The notes under the pieces are model-generated. The model saw only the letters and a program-made list of their open reading frames with translations. It had not been told where the DNA came from and ran no database searches. This document shows positions 17,614-27,558 of a stretch of DNA of 60,130 nucleotides, piece after piece. How positions within the stretch are numbered: position 1 is the first letter of the stretch; each line of letters starts with the position of its first letter. The stretch is from Nitrosomonas marina (lineage in GTDB: Bacteria > Pseudomonadota > Gammaproteobacteria > Burkholderiales > Nitrosomonadaceae). The stretch lies in assembly GCF_900110145.1 (NCBI RefSeq), contig NZ_FOCP01000021.1:1-60130 (forward strand), written 5' to 3'. Made by a program: the position numbers and the translations under genes.

Positions 17614-18591
17614 ATGGCAGAAGATTTTCTCTCACAGGATGAAGTCGATGCACTGCTGAGAAGTGCAACGGATGAGCAGGACGATATCAACCAGGAAGAT
17701 AACGATTCCGGCATCAAAACGTACGATCTTGCAACGCAGGAACGAATTGTCCGCGGGCGCATGCCAACATATGAAATTATTAATGAGCGTTTTGCGCGCC
17801 TGCTGCGTATCGGGCTTTTCAATTTCATCCGCCGGACGGTCGACATTGCTGTTGGTCCTGTCAGAGTAATCAAATTTAGTGAATTTATCCGCAATCTGGT
17901 CGTGCCGACCAATCTGAACATGGTCCATATTAAACCGCTGCGCGGCACTGCCTTGATGGTTTTTGAACCGGACCTGGTTTTTTTGATTATCGACAATCTG
18001 TTTGGTGGCGACGGCCGCTATCACTCGCGAGTCGAGGGACGCGACTTCACTGAAACCGAACAGCGCATGATAAGACGGCTACTCAATGTAGTTTTCGAGG
18101 AATATGAAAAATCCTGGAAAGCAGTTTACCCGGTGCATTTTGAATATGTCCGCTCTGAGATGAATCCGCAGTTCGCATCAATAGCCACACCCAATGAAGT
18201 CGTAGTCTGCGTCTCATTTGACCTCGAAATCAGCGGAAACAGCGGCGAATTTCATGTCTGCATTCCTTACTCGATGGTCGAACCGATTCGCGACGTATTG
18301 TATAGCACATTGCAAGGTGAACAAATGGATATTGATAAACGTTGGGTGAGATCGCTGTCAAAGCAGATACAAGGGGCCGAAGTGGAACTGATTGCGAACC
18401 TGGGCCAGGTCAAAATGACATTTGACCAGATTCTCAGCATGCAGATTGGTGACGTTATTCCACTAGATGTCCCTGAAACTGTCGTTGCACAGGTTGACAA
18501 CGTACCGGTGATGGAATGCCGCTATGGCATCATCAACGGACAGTATGCACTCAAGGTCAATTCAATGATTTCGCAAAGAGAAGCCGATTAA
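17614..18591 (+). CDS. fliM: flagellar motor switch protein FliM
   Basis: A 325-residue C-ring protein that binds phospho-CheY and sets rotation direction. The N-terminus DFLSQDEVDALLRS is the CheY-binding peptide. LFGGDGR near residue 130 is the conserved middle-domain GGxG-type motif. The C-terminal SPOA domain (about 250-320) resembles FliN. It starts 6 bp after fliL, with no clear Shine-Dalgarno, so translational coupling is likely. Confidence 0.95.
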   Translation: MAEDFLSQDEVDALLRSATDEQDDINQEDNDSGIKTYDLATQERIVRGRMPTYEIINERFARLLRIGLFNFIRRTVDIAVGPVRVIKFSEFIRNLVVPTNLNMVHIKPLRGTALMVFEPDLVFLIIDNLFGGDGRYHSRVEGRDFTETEQRMIRRLLNVVFEEYEKSWKAVYPVHFEYVRSEMNPQFASIATPNEVVVCVSFDLEISGNSGEFHVCIPYSMVEPIRDVLYSTLQGEQMDIDKRWVRSLSKQIQGAEVELIANLGQVKMTFDQILSMQIGDVIPLDVPETVVAQVDNVPVMECRYGIINGQYALKVNSMISQREAD

Positions 18592-18607
18592 ATTACCGGA
18601 GAATCAA

Positions 18608-19132
18608 ATGACAGATACATCGACACAACAAAACGAAATGGACAGCTGGGCAGAAGCCATGGCTGAGCAGGAGGCAGCAACACAGAATGCGGGCGCCGAC
18701 AGCGTCGGAGCAACGTCCAATCATGGATCGGCACCTGAAGCCGACACAAAACTGGACAGAAATCAATCTGCAGACTCTGACAGTCAAACCACTGCTTTCC
18801 GGGAACCAAAAAACACCAACAACTCAATTTTCAAGGAATTCAGCAACGACGGCGTATTGAGCAATTCGTCTAATGACATCGATCTGATTCTGGATATTCC
18901 GGTACAACTGACGGTGGAACTCGGCCGCACCAAAATCGCCATTAAGAATTTACTGCAACTGGCCCAGGGTTCGGTTGTTGAACTTGACGGACTCGCAGGA
19001 GAACCGATGGATGTACTGGTTAATGGCTGCCTGATCGCCCAGGGTGAAGTTGTAGTCGTAAACGACAAATTTGGTATCCGGCTCACCGATATCATCACAC
19101 CGAGCGAAAGAATTCGCAAACTCAATCGATAA
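18608..19132 (+). CDS. fliN: flagellar motor switch protein FliN
   Basis: A 174-residue C-ring component. The C-terminal 85 residues (DLILDIPVQLTVELGRTKIA to TPSERIRKLN) form the SPOA domain shared with FliM. The first 85 residues are an acidic, Gln/Ala/Ser-rich unstructured extension, longer than in E. coli FliN but common in betaproteobacteria. It is preceded by a GGAG ribosome site and sits between fliM and fliO. Confidence 0.94.
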   Translation: MTDTSTQQNEMDSWAEAMAEQEAATQNAGADSVGATSNHGSAPEADTKLDRNQSADSDSQTTAFREPKNTNNSIFKEFSNDGVLSNSSNDIDLILDIPVQLTVELGRTKIAIKNLLQLAQGSVVELDGLAGEPMDVLVNGCLIAQGEVVVVNDKFGIRLTDIITPSERIRKLNR

Positions 19133-19146
19133 CCGGTTTTTCTGTC

Positions 19147-19599
19147 ATGTTAAAGCATTTCTGCCTGTTTCTAGTACTTACCTGCCCGCTGGCGGCATTT
19201 GCCGAGGCGGAAACTAAAGTTCCGTCACATCCTGAATCGGTTATTGCTGCTGAAAGTATAACGAAGATGATTACCGGTCTGCTTTTGGTATTGGCAGTCA
19301 TTGTTGTCGCAGCATGGTTGCTCAAGCGCTTTGGCAATGTCCGGACCGCGGCGACAGGACACATAAAAGTTGTCGCTGCAGCGAGTATCGGCCAGCGCGA
19401 ACGCGTGGTGATTGTAGAAGTCGGAGATACCCGGCTGGTACTCGGTGTGGCCCCCGGTCATATCAATACACTGCACCGCATGGCGGCATCACCTCCACAA
19501 GCAACCGAACAGGCGTCCGGGAAATCAGGCGAGCAATTTTCAAAAGTTTTGGACAACCGTATCAGCCAGGCAGACTCGCAAACCAGGGACTGTGGCTGA
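19147..19599 (+). CDS. fliO: flagellar export assembly protein FliO
   Basis: A 150-residue membrane protein with an N-terminal signal (LCLFLVLTCPLAAFAEA-like, residues 4-20), one membrane helix (about 41-60, MITGLLLVLAVIVVAAWLLK) and a cytoplasmic domain (VVAAASIGQRERVVIVEVGD). The latter is the FliO motif. FliO helps assemble the FliP ring of the export gate. It starts 14 bp after fliN. Confidence 0.9.
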   Translation: MLKHFCLFLVLTCPLAAFAEAETKVPSHPESVIAAESITKMITGLLLVLAVIVVAAWLLKRFGNVRTAATGHIKVVAAASIGQRERVVIVEVGDTRLVLGVAPGHINTLHRMAASPPQATEQASGKSGEQFSKVLDNRISQADSQTRDCG

Positions 19600-19633
19600 C
19601 TTTCAGTTTAATCACTCAGGTATATGAATCCAG

Positions 19634-20392
19634 ATGCGACCTAACCTGCACAATATTTTCAAGCTAGCCTGCCTGCTCTCGGGATGCGTTGCCATGCCGG
19701 CAATGGCACAGCAAGCGGGTTTTCCCGCATTCACCAGCACACCTGCAGCCGATGGCGGGGCCACCTACACCCTCAGTCTGCAAGCACTGATACTGCTCAC
19801 CTCACTGACGTTTATTCCGGCGGTCGTGCTGATGATGTCCAGTTTTACACGTATTATTATCGTCCTGTCATTGCTGCGCATGGCACTGGGCACACAGTCT
19901 TCACCGCCCAACCAGGTATTGATAGGCATTGCCTTGTTCCTGACTTTCTTCATTATGTCGCCTGTCATCGATCGTGTTTACAACGAAGCGTATCTGCCTT
20001 TCTCGGAAGACAAAATCGACATCATGGAAGCCGCCGACATTGCCGGCGGCCCGCTGCGTACGTTTATGCTGCACCAGACCCGGGAGAGCGATCTGGCACT
20101 GTTTGTGCAGATTACCGGACACGATGACATCGAGTCTCCGGACCAGGTGCCATTCAAGATACTGGTACCGGCCTATATCACCAGCGAGCTAAAAACCGCA
20201 TTCCAGATCGGTTTCATTATTTTTATTCCATTTCTTATCATTGATATGGTGGTAGCCAGCGTGTTGATGTCAATGGGTATGATGATGCTGTCGCCGATGA
20301 TTATCTCTCTGCCATTCAAGCTGATGCTGTTTGTTCTGGTGGACGGCTGGCATTTACTGATTGGATCGCTGACACAGAGTTTTTTTACCTGA
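19634..20392 (+). CDS. fliP: flagellar export gate protein FliP
   Basis: A 252-residue polytopic protein with a cleavable signal (ends AMAQQ, about residue 27). It then shows the conserved [20 protein letters not shown] and [11 protein letters not shown] segments and the C-terminal block [20 protein letters not shown]. FliP forms the pentameric core of the type III export gate with FliQ and FliR. It lies 34 bp after fliO. Confidence 0.95.
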   Translation: MRPNLHNIFKLACLLSGCVAMPAMAQQAGFPAFTSTPAADGGATYTLSLQALILLTSLTFIPAVVLMMSSFTRIIIVLSLLRMALGTQSSPPNQVLIGIALFLTFFIMSPVIDRVYNEAYLPFSEDKIDIMEAADIAGGPLRTFMLHQTRESDLALFVQITGHDDIESPDQVPFKILVPAYITSELKTAFQIGFIIFIPFLIIDMVVASVLMSMGMMMLSPMIISLPFKLMLFVLVDGWHLLIGSLTQSFFT

Positions 20393-20414
20393 CAGAAAAA
20401 GATAAAGGAAAACC

Positions 20415-20687
20415 ATGACTCCAGAAAATGTAATGACCATCGGCCGGCAGGCACTCGAAATCACTTTTATGATTTCCGCGCCATTGCTGCTGACCGCTCT
20501 GGTTACGGGCCTGATTGTCAGTATTTTTCAGGCCGCGACACAAATTAATGAGATGACATTGTCTTTCATACCAAAGCTGCTAGTCATGTTTTTGGTCATG
20601 TCAATTGCCGGCCCGTGGATGCTCAGCATCATGACCGACTATATGCACCGCTTATTCACCGGTATTCCCTGGCTCGCAGTCAGTTAA
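20415..20687 (+). CDS. fliQ: flagellar export gate protein FliQ
   Basis: A 90-residue protein with two membrane helices and the family motif VGLIVSIFQAATQINEMTL-like (here TGLIVSIFQAATQINEMTL, residues 31-49). FliQ forms the outer layer of the FliPQR export gate. It starts 22 bp after fliP with an AAAGGA ribosome site. Confidence 0.95.
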   Translation: MTPENVMTIGRQALEITFMISAPLLLTALVTGLIVSIFQAATQINEMTLSFIPKLLVMFLVMSIAGPWMLSIMTDYMHRLFTGIPWLAVS

Positions 20688-20726
20688 TCGATCGCTGTCT
20701 CTCAGGAATCACATAAAAGCTGAAAC

Positions 20727-21524
20727 ATGATCAGCATCACCAGTACTGAATTGAGTGCAGTCATGGCGGCACTCATATGGCCGTTGTTCCGCATTCTGGC
20801 ATTGATTGCCAGTGCACCAATCCTTGGCAATCCCAGCGTGCCTGTCAGAGTAAAAATCGGACTGGCCGCACTGATTACCATACTGGTCGCTCCAACGATC
20901 GAACAACCTGTCCCTTCAGTAGACCCTTTTTCGGGTACAGGGTTATTAATTCTGGTTCAGCAAATGATTATTGGCACAGCAATAGGGCTTGCCATGCGAA
21001 TCGTTTTCGTTGCCGTTGAAATGGCCGGAGAAATAATCGGTTTGCAAATGGGGCTTGCTTTTGCCATATTTTTTGATCCGCAGAGTTCAGGACAAGTCGC
21101 CCTGATCGGTCGATTTCTTGGAATTATAGCAAGCCTGGCATTTCTGGCGATTGATGGACACTTGCTTATGATTGCCCTCATCGCTCAAAGCTTTAACACG
21201 CTGCCAATTGGCACAGATGGTATCACTACGCTGTCACTCAGTCTGCTGGCGGAATGGGGCGGCGAGATTTTCAAGTCAGGTCTTCAGCTTGCCCTGCCGG
21301 TACTGACAGCCTTGCTGATTACCAATCTTGCGCTTGGTATCCTGACGCGTGCAGCGCCTCAACTGAATATTTTTGCCGTTGGTTTTCCGATTACGCTGGC
21401 AATCGGTTTCCTGATGCTCGCGTTAAGTATTATTTTTTATGCACCGATACTGGAAAATCTGATTCATAACGGTTTCGAATTCATGTCGAATCTGGTCAAT
21501 CTGCCCAACATCGCACTACCATGA
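20727..21524 (+). CDS. fliR: flagellar export gate protein FliR
   Basis: A 265-residue polytopic membrane protein with the FliR/SpaR signatures ALIWPLFRILALIASAPILG, MAGEIIGLQMGLAFAIFFDP and PQLNIFAVGFPITLAIGF. It completes the FliP5Q4R1 gate. It is the last gene of the operon; flhB is not adjacent in this window. Confidence 0.95.
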   Translation: MISITSTELSAVMAALIWPLFRILALIASAPILGNPSVPVRVKIGLAALITILVAPTIEQPVPSVDPFSGTGLLILVQQMIIGTAIGLAMRIVFVAVEMAGEIIGLQMGLAFAIFFDPQSSGQVALIGRFLGIIASLAFLAIDGHLLMIALIAQSFNTLPIGTDGITTLSLSLLAEWGGEIFKSGLQLALPVLTALLITNLALGILTRAAPQLNIFAVGFPITLAIGFLMLALSIIFYAPILENLIHNGFEFMSNLVNLPNIALP

Positions 21525-21784
21525 ATTCAGTCATGGCGATCATACGAAAAGCTGATCGGCTGATTCATGTTTGTCCACTAACTACCCTTCAGACAAGAAA
21601 TAACCCTTATTTGGTCTTTTATCCGAATAGTCAAAACAAATATAAATGATACACTGTTCCTATTAACTATTTTGCTTATAGAACAGACTAAAATGAACCG
21701 GTTGTTTGTAATCAGCTTTCAGCCCCTAGTGCCTCAACCGATTACTTAACAAGGGTTGCGCTGTATTATCTGGTACCCCGAGAC

Positions 21785-23803
21785 ATGACATTCAAATTTC
21801 GATTAATTGAATCCTTGCGAAAAAAATCACCTGTGGATGAATCTTCTGGCACGGTAGAAACGGACGCTGCAGACGACGATATTTATTTTCTTGATCCTCC
21901 GGCATACTCACCTCGGCAATCCGGCACGCCAGAATCGTATCACTCTGCGTCAAATGACGATATGACACTCGCCGATATAGAGCAGCAAATCAGGCATGAA
22001 CATCGCGAGCGACTGAGAACAGAAGATCAGGCTATTAAAGAAGCGCAAAAAAGACTGGAAGTAGAGACAAAGGCGAGAGTTGCCGCTGAAGCCAGGGCGA
22101 GGGCCGAGGCCAAAGCCAGGATTGCCGCCGAAGAACGGTTAAAGGCTGAAATGCTGGCCACCGAAGAAGCCAGGAAGCGCGCGCAGGCGGAAACATCGGC
22201 ACTGAACGAAGCCAGAGCAAACAGGCAAAAGGAAATCCAGGCGCAGCAGCTTGCAGAAGAAAAGATCAAAGCCGAGAAAGAACTGGCCGTAATCCTGCAT
22301 ACCAGGCTCAAAACGGAGTCTGCCATAGTAGAAGAAGCCCGGGAACGTGTCAGTCAGGAAGCAGCCGCGCTCGACAAATCGGACGCGAAATTAAACGCAG
22401 AAAAAAAAGCGGCGGAAACCGCCAAGGACAGCGCAGAAAAAGCTGAAACAGCCCGCCAGACTGCGCAGGACGTGATTGAGGCCGAGAGCCGGGCCAGGGA
22501 AATCGCAGCGGCGAAAATCTGCGAAAATGAAAAGCAGCTGGCTTTGGCTCAGGCAAACGCCGAAGCCGAGCAACAGGAACTTGAGGAAATCCAGCAGCGA
22601 ACACGCCTGGAAGCAGAAATCCAGCAGCAAATCTCAAAACGTCTGGAGGCAGAAACAAGCGCCCGCCAGGCAGCGCAGGCAAGGTTGCAGGCCGAATCTG
22701 AAGCAACACAGACCGCGGAAGAAAAAGCAAAAGAGGAAACGCTGGCCGCCGAGGCTGCACAGCAACGTGCGCAAAAGGATGCACAAGCAGCACAGGCAGC
22801 GCGTGAGAGAAAAGAAGCAGAAGCAGCTGCTGCGAAAATTTCGGAATCTATACTGCAAAAAGAATCAGCTGCTGCGGAAGCCATGCAGGCACGTATTGCT
22901 ATAGAAACCCAGACGCTGGAAGAAAAAAACAAGCGCTTGCAAGCTGAGCTTGAGGCAAAAGCCGCGGCCGAAATCAAACTGAATGCCGAGCGCGATGCAC
23001 GCACAGCCGAAGAACAGAAAAAAATCGAGGAAATAGAAGCGGCACAGGCGGCACAGGCTCGACAAGAAGCATGCCAGCAAGCCGCCGCGGCAGCACAGGC
23101 ACGTAAACAGACAGATATCGAGACCAGAGATGCAGCCGAAAAAAAAGCCGAGGCCGATCGTCAAGCAAAAGAAATTGCAGCAGCCAGACTCCAAGCTGAC
23201 CTTCTGGCTGCCGAAGACGCCAACGCCAAAGCCGAGACTGACCAGCGCTTGCTCGCAGATGCGCAATTGCGCGCCCGGGTTATGGCTGATGCCAAACGCG
23301 CCGCAGCCGAACGGCTGGAAACCGAACAGAAAATCACCGAACTCGCTGTTATTCGGGCACAGGCAAAAATAGACGCTGCAAACAAGACCAAAGCACGACT
23401 CGAGGCCGAAAACAAAGCCGCTGAAGCAGCAGCAGCAAAAGCCAGAGCCGAATCTGCCACACTGGCCATTATCAGCAAACGCGCAGAACTGGAGGAAAAA
23501 GCGTGTGAAGAGGCCTTACGGCGCGAAGCTGTCGAGCGCATGGCCAGTGAAGCGATAATCGCACGAACAGAAGAAGACAAAAAAGCAACTGCCGCAGCAA
23601 CGGCAAGAATACGCACCGCATTGGCCGCAACTGCACAGCAACAGGAAAAACCACTCGTACCCTCGCTGTCACCTGATGCTGCCATTCAAACAACTCACCA
23701 GGCCCTCGACACCACCAGGTCCTGCCCTGCACCTGCTCCAACTGATAAAGATCAGGCAACACCCGCTATTGCTGCAACAACACGCACCCCCCGAAAATCC
23801 TGA
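21785..23803 (+). CDS. 672-residue coiled-coil protein built from 14-residue repeats
   Basis: I do not recognise the family. Residues 1-60 are polar and unstructured. From about residue 61 to 606 the sequence reads as 39 consecutive 14-residue units with no insertion or deletion. The consensus is x-[RK]-L-x-A-E-x-x-A-x-x-x-A-x, for example KRLEVETKARVAAE and KRLEAETSARQAAQ. Fourteen residues are two heptads, so this should be one unbroken coiled coil roughly 80 nm long. The tail (607-672) is Pro/Thr/Ala-rich. There is no signal peptide or membrane span, so it is likely cytoplasmic. It follows fliR after 260 bp. TolA-like composition is coincidental, as the TolA membrane anchor and C-domain are absent. 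Confidence 0.8.
   Translation: MTFKFRLIESLRKKSPVDESSGTVETDAADDDIYFLDPPAYSPRQSGTPESYHSASNDDMTLADIEQQIRHEHRERLRTEDQAIKEAQKRLEVETKARVAAEARARAEAKARIAAEERLKAEMLATEEARKRAQAETSALNEARANRQKEIQAQQLAEEKIKAEKELAVILHTRLKTESAIVEEARERVSQEAAALDKSDAKLNAEKKAAETAKDSAEKAETARQTAQDVIEAESRAREIAAAKICENEKQLALAQANAEAEQQELEEIQQRTRLEAEIQQQISKRLEAETSARQAAQARLQAESEATQTAEEKAKEETLAAEAAQQRAQKDAQAAQAARERKEAEAAAAKISESILQKESAAAEAMQARIAIETQTLEEKNKRLQAELEAKAAAEIKLNAERDARTAEEQKKIEEIEAAQAAQARQEACQQAAAAAQARKQTDIETRDAAEKKAEADRQAKEIAAARLQADLLAAEDANAKAETDQRLLADAQLRARVMADAKRAAAERLETEQKITELAVIRAQAKIDAANKTKARLEAENKAAEAAAAKARAESATLAIISKRAELEEKACEEALRREAVERMASEAIIARTEEDKKATAAATARIRTALAATAQQQEKPLVPSLSPDAAIQTTHQALDTTRSCPAPAPTDKDQATPAIAATTRTPRKS
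22007..23602 (+). repeat. 42-bp-period protein-level repeat array
   Basis: The stretch encodes 38 tandem units of exactly 14 codons (42 bp). The units are diverged at the DNA level but never slip out of register. An additional, weaker unit precedes it (residues 61-74). This is the rod of the coiled-coil protein, not a CRISPR or satellite. Confidence 0.8.
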
Positions 23804-23915
23804 CACACTGGTACAATTGCCTGATGAGCTATCAGGCTCGGCACAGTTGGTGCCAAACAACAACGCGAAATCCAGAAAGTTTTTCTTCTCAGACTTCTGA
23901 AACAGGAGTTCAACC

Positions 23916-25406
23916 ATGATTATTACATTTGCCCCCTGCCAGGCTGCTTACACCATGACGCGGCTCGGTCTGCTCGCTGTAACCGCCATGACCGCTTTCA
24001 GCCTGCAAGCAGCATTTGCCTCCGCGACGACTGTCACAACCCGTGAGGACCAGACGAACATAACGCTTTCTCTGTACCAGCACGATCTTGCACTGGTTAA
24101 AGACACCCGACAGATCAAACTGCAAAACGGCATCAATAATCTGGCCTGGGAGGAGATTTCTGCCAGCATCAAACCGCAAACGGCCTGGATAAGCCATTTA
24201 ACACAACCTGGTCAGTTGCATACTGTCGCGCAATACTTTGATCTGAATCCGCTGAGCCCACAGCAATTACTGGAAAGCCATACCGGCAAACAAGTCACGG
24301 TTATCCAGACAAACCAGGCTACCGGCGAGGAAAGCAGGGAGTCGGCCACGGTACTGACCACTAATGGCGGTGTCATTCTTAAATTTTCCGATCGTATAGA
24401 GACAGGCATACCCGGACGCCTGGTGTTCTCAGAAATTCCCGGAAATCTGCGCGACAAACCGGCAATGACAGTCGTATTGAACAGCCACGCAACACCACAA
24501 AAAAAACCGCAGCCATTGCGTTTAACTTACCTGAGTCATGGACTTTCGTGGCAGGCGGACTATATTTTAGAAATTGACCAACAGGACCTGAATGCCAGTT
24601 TGACCGGCATGGCAACGCTCACCAACCAGAGTGGCATTGATTATCACCAGGCCAAAATTGATTTAATCGCGGGCGATATCAATCTGGCACGACCTGCCAG
24701 CCGTCCTGTAGCAAAACAATTCACCCGTGAACTTGAGGCCATGAGCGCAACAACAGCCGGCATCGACAGCGTCCCGCATTTTGAGCTGCACCGCTATCCC
24801 CTGCCCGTCAAAACCACATTACGTAATAATCAAAGCCAGCAAATTACTTTTTTGTCCGCACGCGGTATCCCGCTTGAAAAACAGTTTATTTTGACGGGAC
24901 AGAATCATTATTATTCTGGATACTATCGTCATCCCGAACAAGAACGGGCCGTCGATGTTTTTATCAATTTTCGTAACAGTGATGGCGAACTGGGCACACC
25001 GTTGCCGGCCGGCGTCATACGCACCTACAAACAGGACCAGGAAAACAATGCACATTTTGTCGGTGAAGACACAATAAACCACACACCCGGCGAAACCATG
25101 GTGCGGTTGCAGCTAGGACAGGCATTCGATATCACAGCTGACAAAAAGCAGACGGAATTCAAAAAAATTCCAACGCCTGACCCCAATACGCGGCAATTCG
25201 AAACTGCGCACCAGATTACTCTCAGCAATGCAAAAAAAGAGGCAGTCACCGTAATTGTCCGGGAACCCGTTCCGGGTGACTGGCGGATATTGTCCGAATC
25301 GCATCCACATCAAAAAATCGCTGCCGACATGGCCGAATGGCATATTAACTTGCCTGCTGACAGTACCACAACATTGACATTTCGTGTTCTGACAACATCA
25401 TGGTAA
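23916..25406 (+). CDS. secreted DUF4139 domain protein
   Basis: A 496-residue exported protein: a hydrophobic signal ending near residue 36 (LQAAFASA), then a beta-rich body. LTYLSHGLSWQADYILEID around 205-225 and GMATLTNQSGIDYHQAKIDL-type sequence around 230-250 are the DUF4139 signature. The closing EWHINLPADSTTTLTF is also typical. The function of DUF4139 is unknown; related proteins sit in the periplasm or on the surface. A strong ribosome site (AGGAG) precedes the ATG at 23916. A second in-frame Met at residue 14 would give a more conventional signal peptide. It converges on the ABC-F gene with a 37-bp gap. Confidence 0.82.
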   Translation: MIITFAPCQAAYTMTRLGLLAVTAMTAFSLQAAFASATTVTTREDQTNITLSLYQHDLALVKDTRQIKLQNGINNLAWEEISASIKPQTAWISHLTQPGQLHTVAQYFDLNPLSPQQLLESHTGKQVTVIQTNQATGEESRESATVLTTNGGVILKFSDRIETGIPGRLVFSEIPGNLRDKPAMTVVLNSHATPQKKPQPLRLTYLSHGLSWQADYILEIDQQDLNASLTGMATLTNQSGIDYHQAKIDLIAGDINLARPASRPVAKQFTRELEAMSATTAGIDSVPHFELHRYPLPVKTTLRNNQSQQITFLSARGIPLEKQFILTGQNHYYSGYYRHPEQERAVDVFINFRNSDGELGTPLPAGVIRTYKQDQENNAHFVGEDTINHTPGETMVRLQLGQAFDITADKKQTEFKKIPTPDPNTRQFETAHQITLSNAKKEAVTVIVREPVPGDWRILSESHPHQKIAADMAEWHINLPADSTTTLTFRVLTTSW

Positions 25407-25443
25407 TTAGTTTCAGTCCCTTTTTAAGCGTGTGCCGATCTGC

Positions 25444-27297
25444 TTATTCTTCCAGCGCCATTTCGAGTTCCAGCCAACTTTCTTCCAGATCGGCGATTTG
25501 CTGTTCCAGCGCATCGTGCGCCACACTAAGCTGGTCAATTTCGGTCCGCGTACGCTGCGAATAAATAGCCGGATCGGCCAATTGCCGGCGCGTTTCGGCA
25601 AGCGCCTGCTGGGCGGCATCAATCGCTGCCTCCAGTTTCGACTGCTTGGCGAGCAATGTTTTTTTGTTAGGTCTTGCAGACGATTTTTGCCTTGTTTTTT
25701 CTGCTGCAGGGCGTGATTGCACCGTCTCATCGCGTCTGGCATCAATCCATTGTTTGTAATCGTCCAGATCGCCGTCAAACAACCGTACCCGGCTGTCTGC
25801 AACCAGCCACAATTCATCTGCGATCGCACGCACCAGACTACGGTCATGGGATACCAGCACAACAGCACCTGAGTATGCTTCCAAAGCCAGCGTCAATGCA
25901 TCGCGCATATCCAGATCAAGATGATTGGTCGGTTCGTCGAGCAGTAGCATGTGCGGTTTTTTCCAGGCCAGCAACGCAAGCGCCAGGCGACTTTTCTCAC
26001 CGCCGGAAAATGTGCCCACCACTCGGTCTTCAGTATTTCCACCCATACCGAAGCGGCCCAGAAAAGTACGCAACTCAAGTTCAGTATGCGCGGGGGCAAG
26101 ACGTGCGAGATGCTGCAGCGGTGTAGCACCTGCATCCAGCAGGTCAAGCTGATGCTGCGCGAAATAACCGATGCGTAGATTCGGCGCCCATTCCACAGTG
26201 CCTGAGCCAGGTGATATATCTTTTGTCAGCAGTTTGATCAGTGTTGATTTTCCGGTGCCGTTTGGTCCCAGCAATGCAATACGCGCACCCGCTTGAAGTA
26301 TCAGCTGCACGTTCTCGAACAGTGGCTTGTTTTCGGTATAGCCAAAGCTCACCTGATTGACGCGTAACAATACATCGGGGCTGCGTTCAGGCGCGTCGAT
26401 CTGCAGTTCAAAATGACCGTTTTCCATGTGCACGGGAGCGATACGGGTTAACCGTTCCAGCGCCTTGATGCGGCTTTGTGCCTGCTTTGCCTTGGTCGCC
26501 TTGGCGCGAAAACGGCGCACGAAGTCCTCCATGTGTGCAATCTGCTTCTGCTGCTGCTGATACGCCTGCGCCTGTTGTTGCAGACGTTCGGCGCGGGCAC
26601 GTTCGAAATCATCATAATTACCCGTATAACTGTCAATTCGCCGGTGATGAATATGTGCGATACGATTGACGCAGGTATTGAGAAACTCACGGTCGTGCGA
26701 AACTACAATCAGACTTCCGGAATAGCGCAGCAGATATTGTTCGAGCCAGAGTATTGCTTCCAGATCCAGATGGTTGGTCGGTTCATCGAGCAACAGCAGG
26801 TCGGCGCGGTGCATCAGTGCGCGCGCCAGGTTCAGACGCATGCGCCAACCGCCCGAGAACCGGTTTACCGGCTGCCTTAAAACGTCGCTTGCAAAACCAA
26901 GACCATCCAAAAGCTGCGCCGCGCGTGCCGGGGCGCCATAACCGTCAATTGCTTCAAACTGCTGCTGGGCCTCAAACCAGGCGGTATCGTGCCGCGACTG
27001 TCCCAGAATGTCTTCAAGCTGGCGCAATTCGGCATCACCATCGAGTACGAATTCCAGCGCAGGCTGTTCTGAGTCGATAATTTCCTGTTCGACAAACGCG
27101 ATGGTTTTGCCTGCCTGTAAATAAATCTCACCGGTATCCGGCTTGATTGTGCCGCGAATCAGGCGAAACAGCGTAGATTTGCCGCTGCCATTGCAGCCCA
27201 CTAGTCCAACGCGCTGTCCCGCGAAGATTTGCAGATGACAATCCTGCAGCAATGGCATGCCACCCTGCAAAAATGTCAGCGATTGTATCGTGAGCAT
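25444..27297 (-). CDS. ABC-F family ATPase (YheS/Uup-like)
   Basis: A 617-residue protein with two ABC ATPase domains and no membrane spans, so it is a ribosome-associated ABC-F factor. Domain 1 has GCNGSGKST, FSGGWRMRLNLARAL and LLLLDEPTNHLD. An interdomain linker of charged helices follows (about 230-285). Domain 2 has GPNGTGKSTLIK, FSGGEKSRLALALL and LLLDEPTNHLDLDMR. The C-terminal 90 residues are a coiled-coil tail. The overall arrangement fits YheS. It is divergent from the AT-rich region at 27298. Confidence 0.93.
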   Translation of the reverse strand: MLTIQSLTFLQGGMPLLQDCHLQIFAGQRVGLVGCNGSGKSTLFRLIRGTIKPDTGEIYLQAGKTIAFVEQEIIDSEQPALEFVLDGDAELRQLEDILGQSRHDTAWFEAQQQFEAIDGYGAPARAAQLLDGLGFASDVLRQPVNRFSGGWRMRLNLARALMHRADLLLLDEPTNHLDLEAILWLEQYLLRYSGSLIVVSHDREFLNTCVNRIAHIHHRRIDSYTGNYDDFERARAERLQQQAQAYQQQQKQIAHMEDFVRRFRAKATKAKQAQSRIKALERLTRIAPVHMENGHFELQIDAPERSPDVLLRVNQVSFGYTENKPLFENVQLILQAGARIALLGPNGTGKSTLIKLLTKDISPGSGTVEWAPNLRIGYFAQHQLDLLDAGATPLQHLARLAPAHTELELRTFLGRFGMGGNTEDRVVGTFSGGEKSRLALALLAWKKPHMLLLDEPTNHLDLDMRDALTLALEAYSGAVVLVSHDRSLVRAIADELWLVADSRVRLFDGDLDDYKQWIDARRDETVQSRPAAEKTRQKSSARPNKKTLLAKQSKLEAAIDAAQQALAETRRQLADPAIYSQRTRTEIDQLSVAHDALEQQIADLEESWLELEMALEE

Positions 27298-27558
27298 GGG
27301 ATCAAACGGTCATAAATTACATAGTTTAACCGTTTACGCTTATCAATAAAAACTGAATGCCGGACAATTTTCAGTGAAAGCGCACACAGATGAAAAAAAT
27401 ATTTTTTTCTGTCACACAAATGTCACATAAACGTAAACTTAAAACGATAAACAACAGTCATTTATCATGTTTATTTCAACAATAGGTTGAAAATTTTTAC
27501 ACTTGCTGACAACCAAACAGACGGTTTTTTTTATAAAAAAATGCTTGACAATTTAAAA

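Noticed and set aside
22007..23602. Regular 42-bp periodicity considered as a CRISPR or satellite array
   Set aside because: Units are diverged at DNA level, in frame, with no spacers; the period is a protein property.
22027..23685. Several long Ser/Ala/Leu- or Cys-rich open frames opposite the coiled-coil gene
   Set aside because: They arise from the biased Ala/Glu/Lys codons of the plus strand and show no domain, start context or plausible composition.
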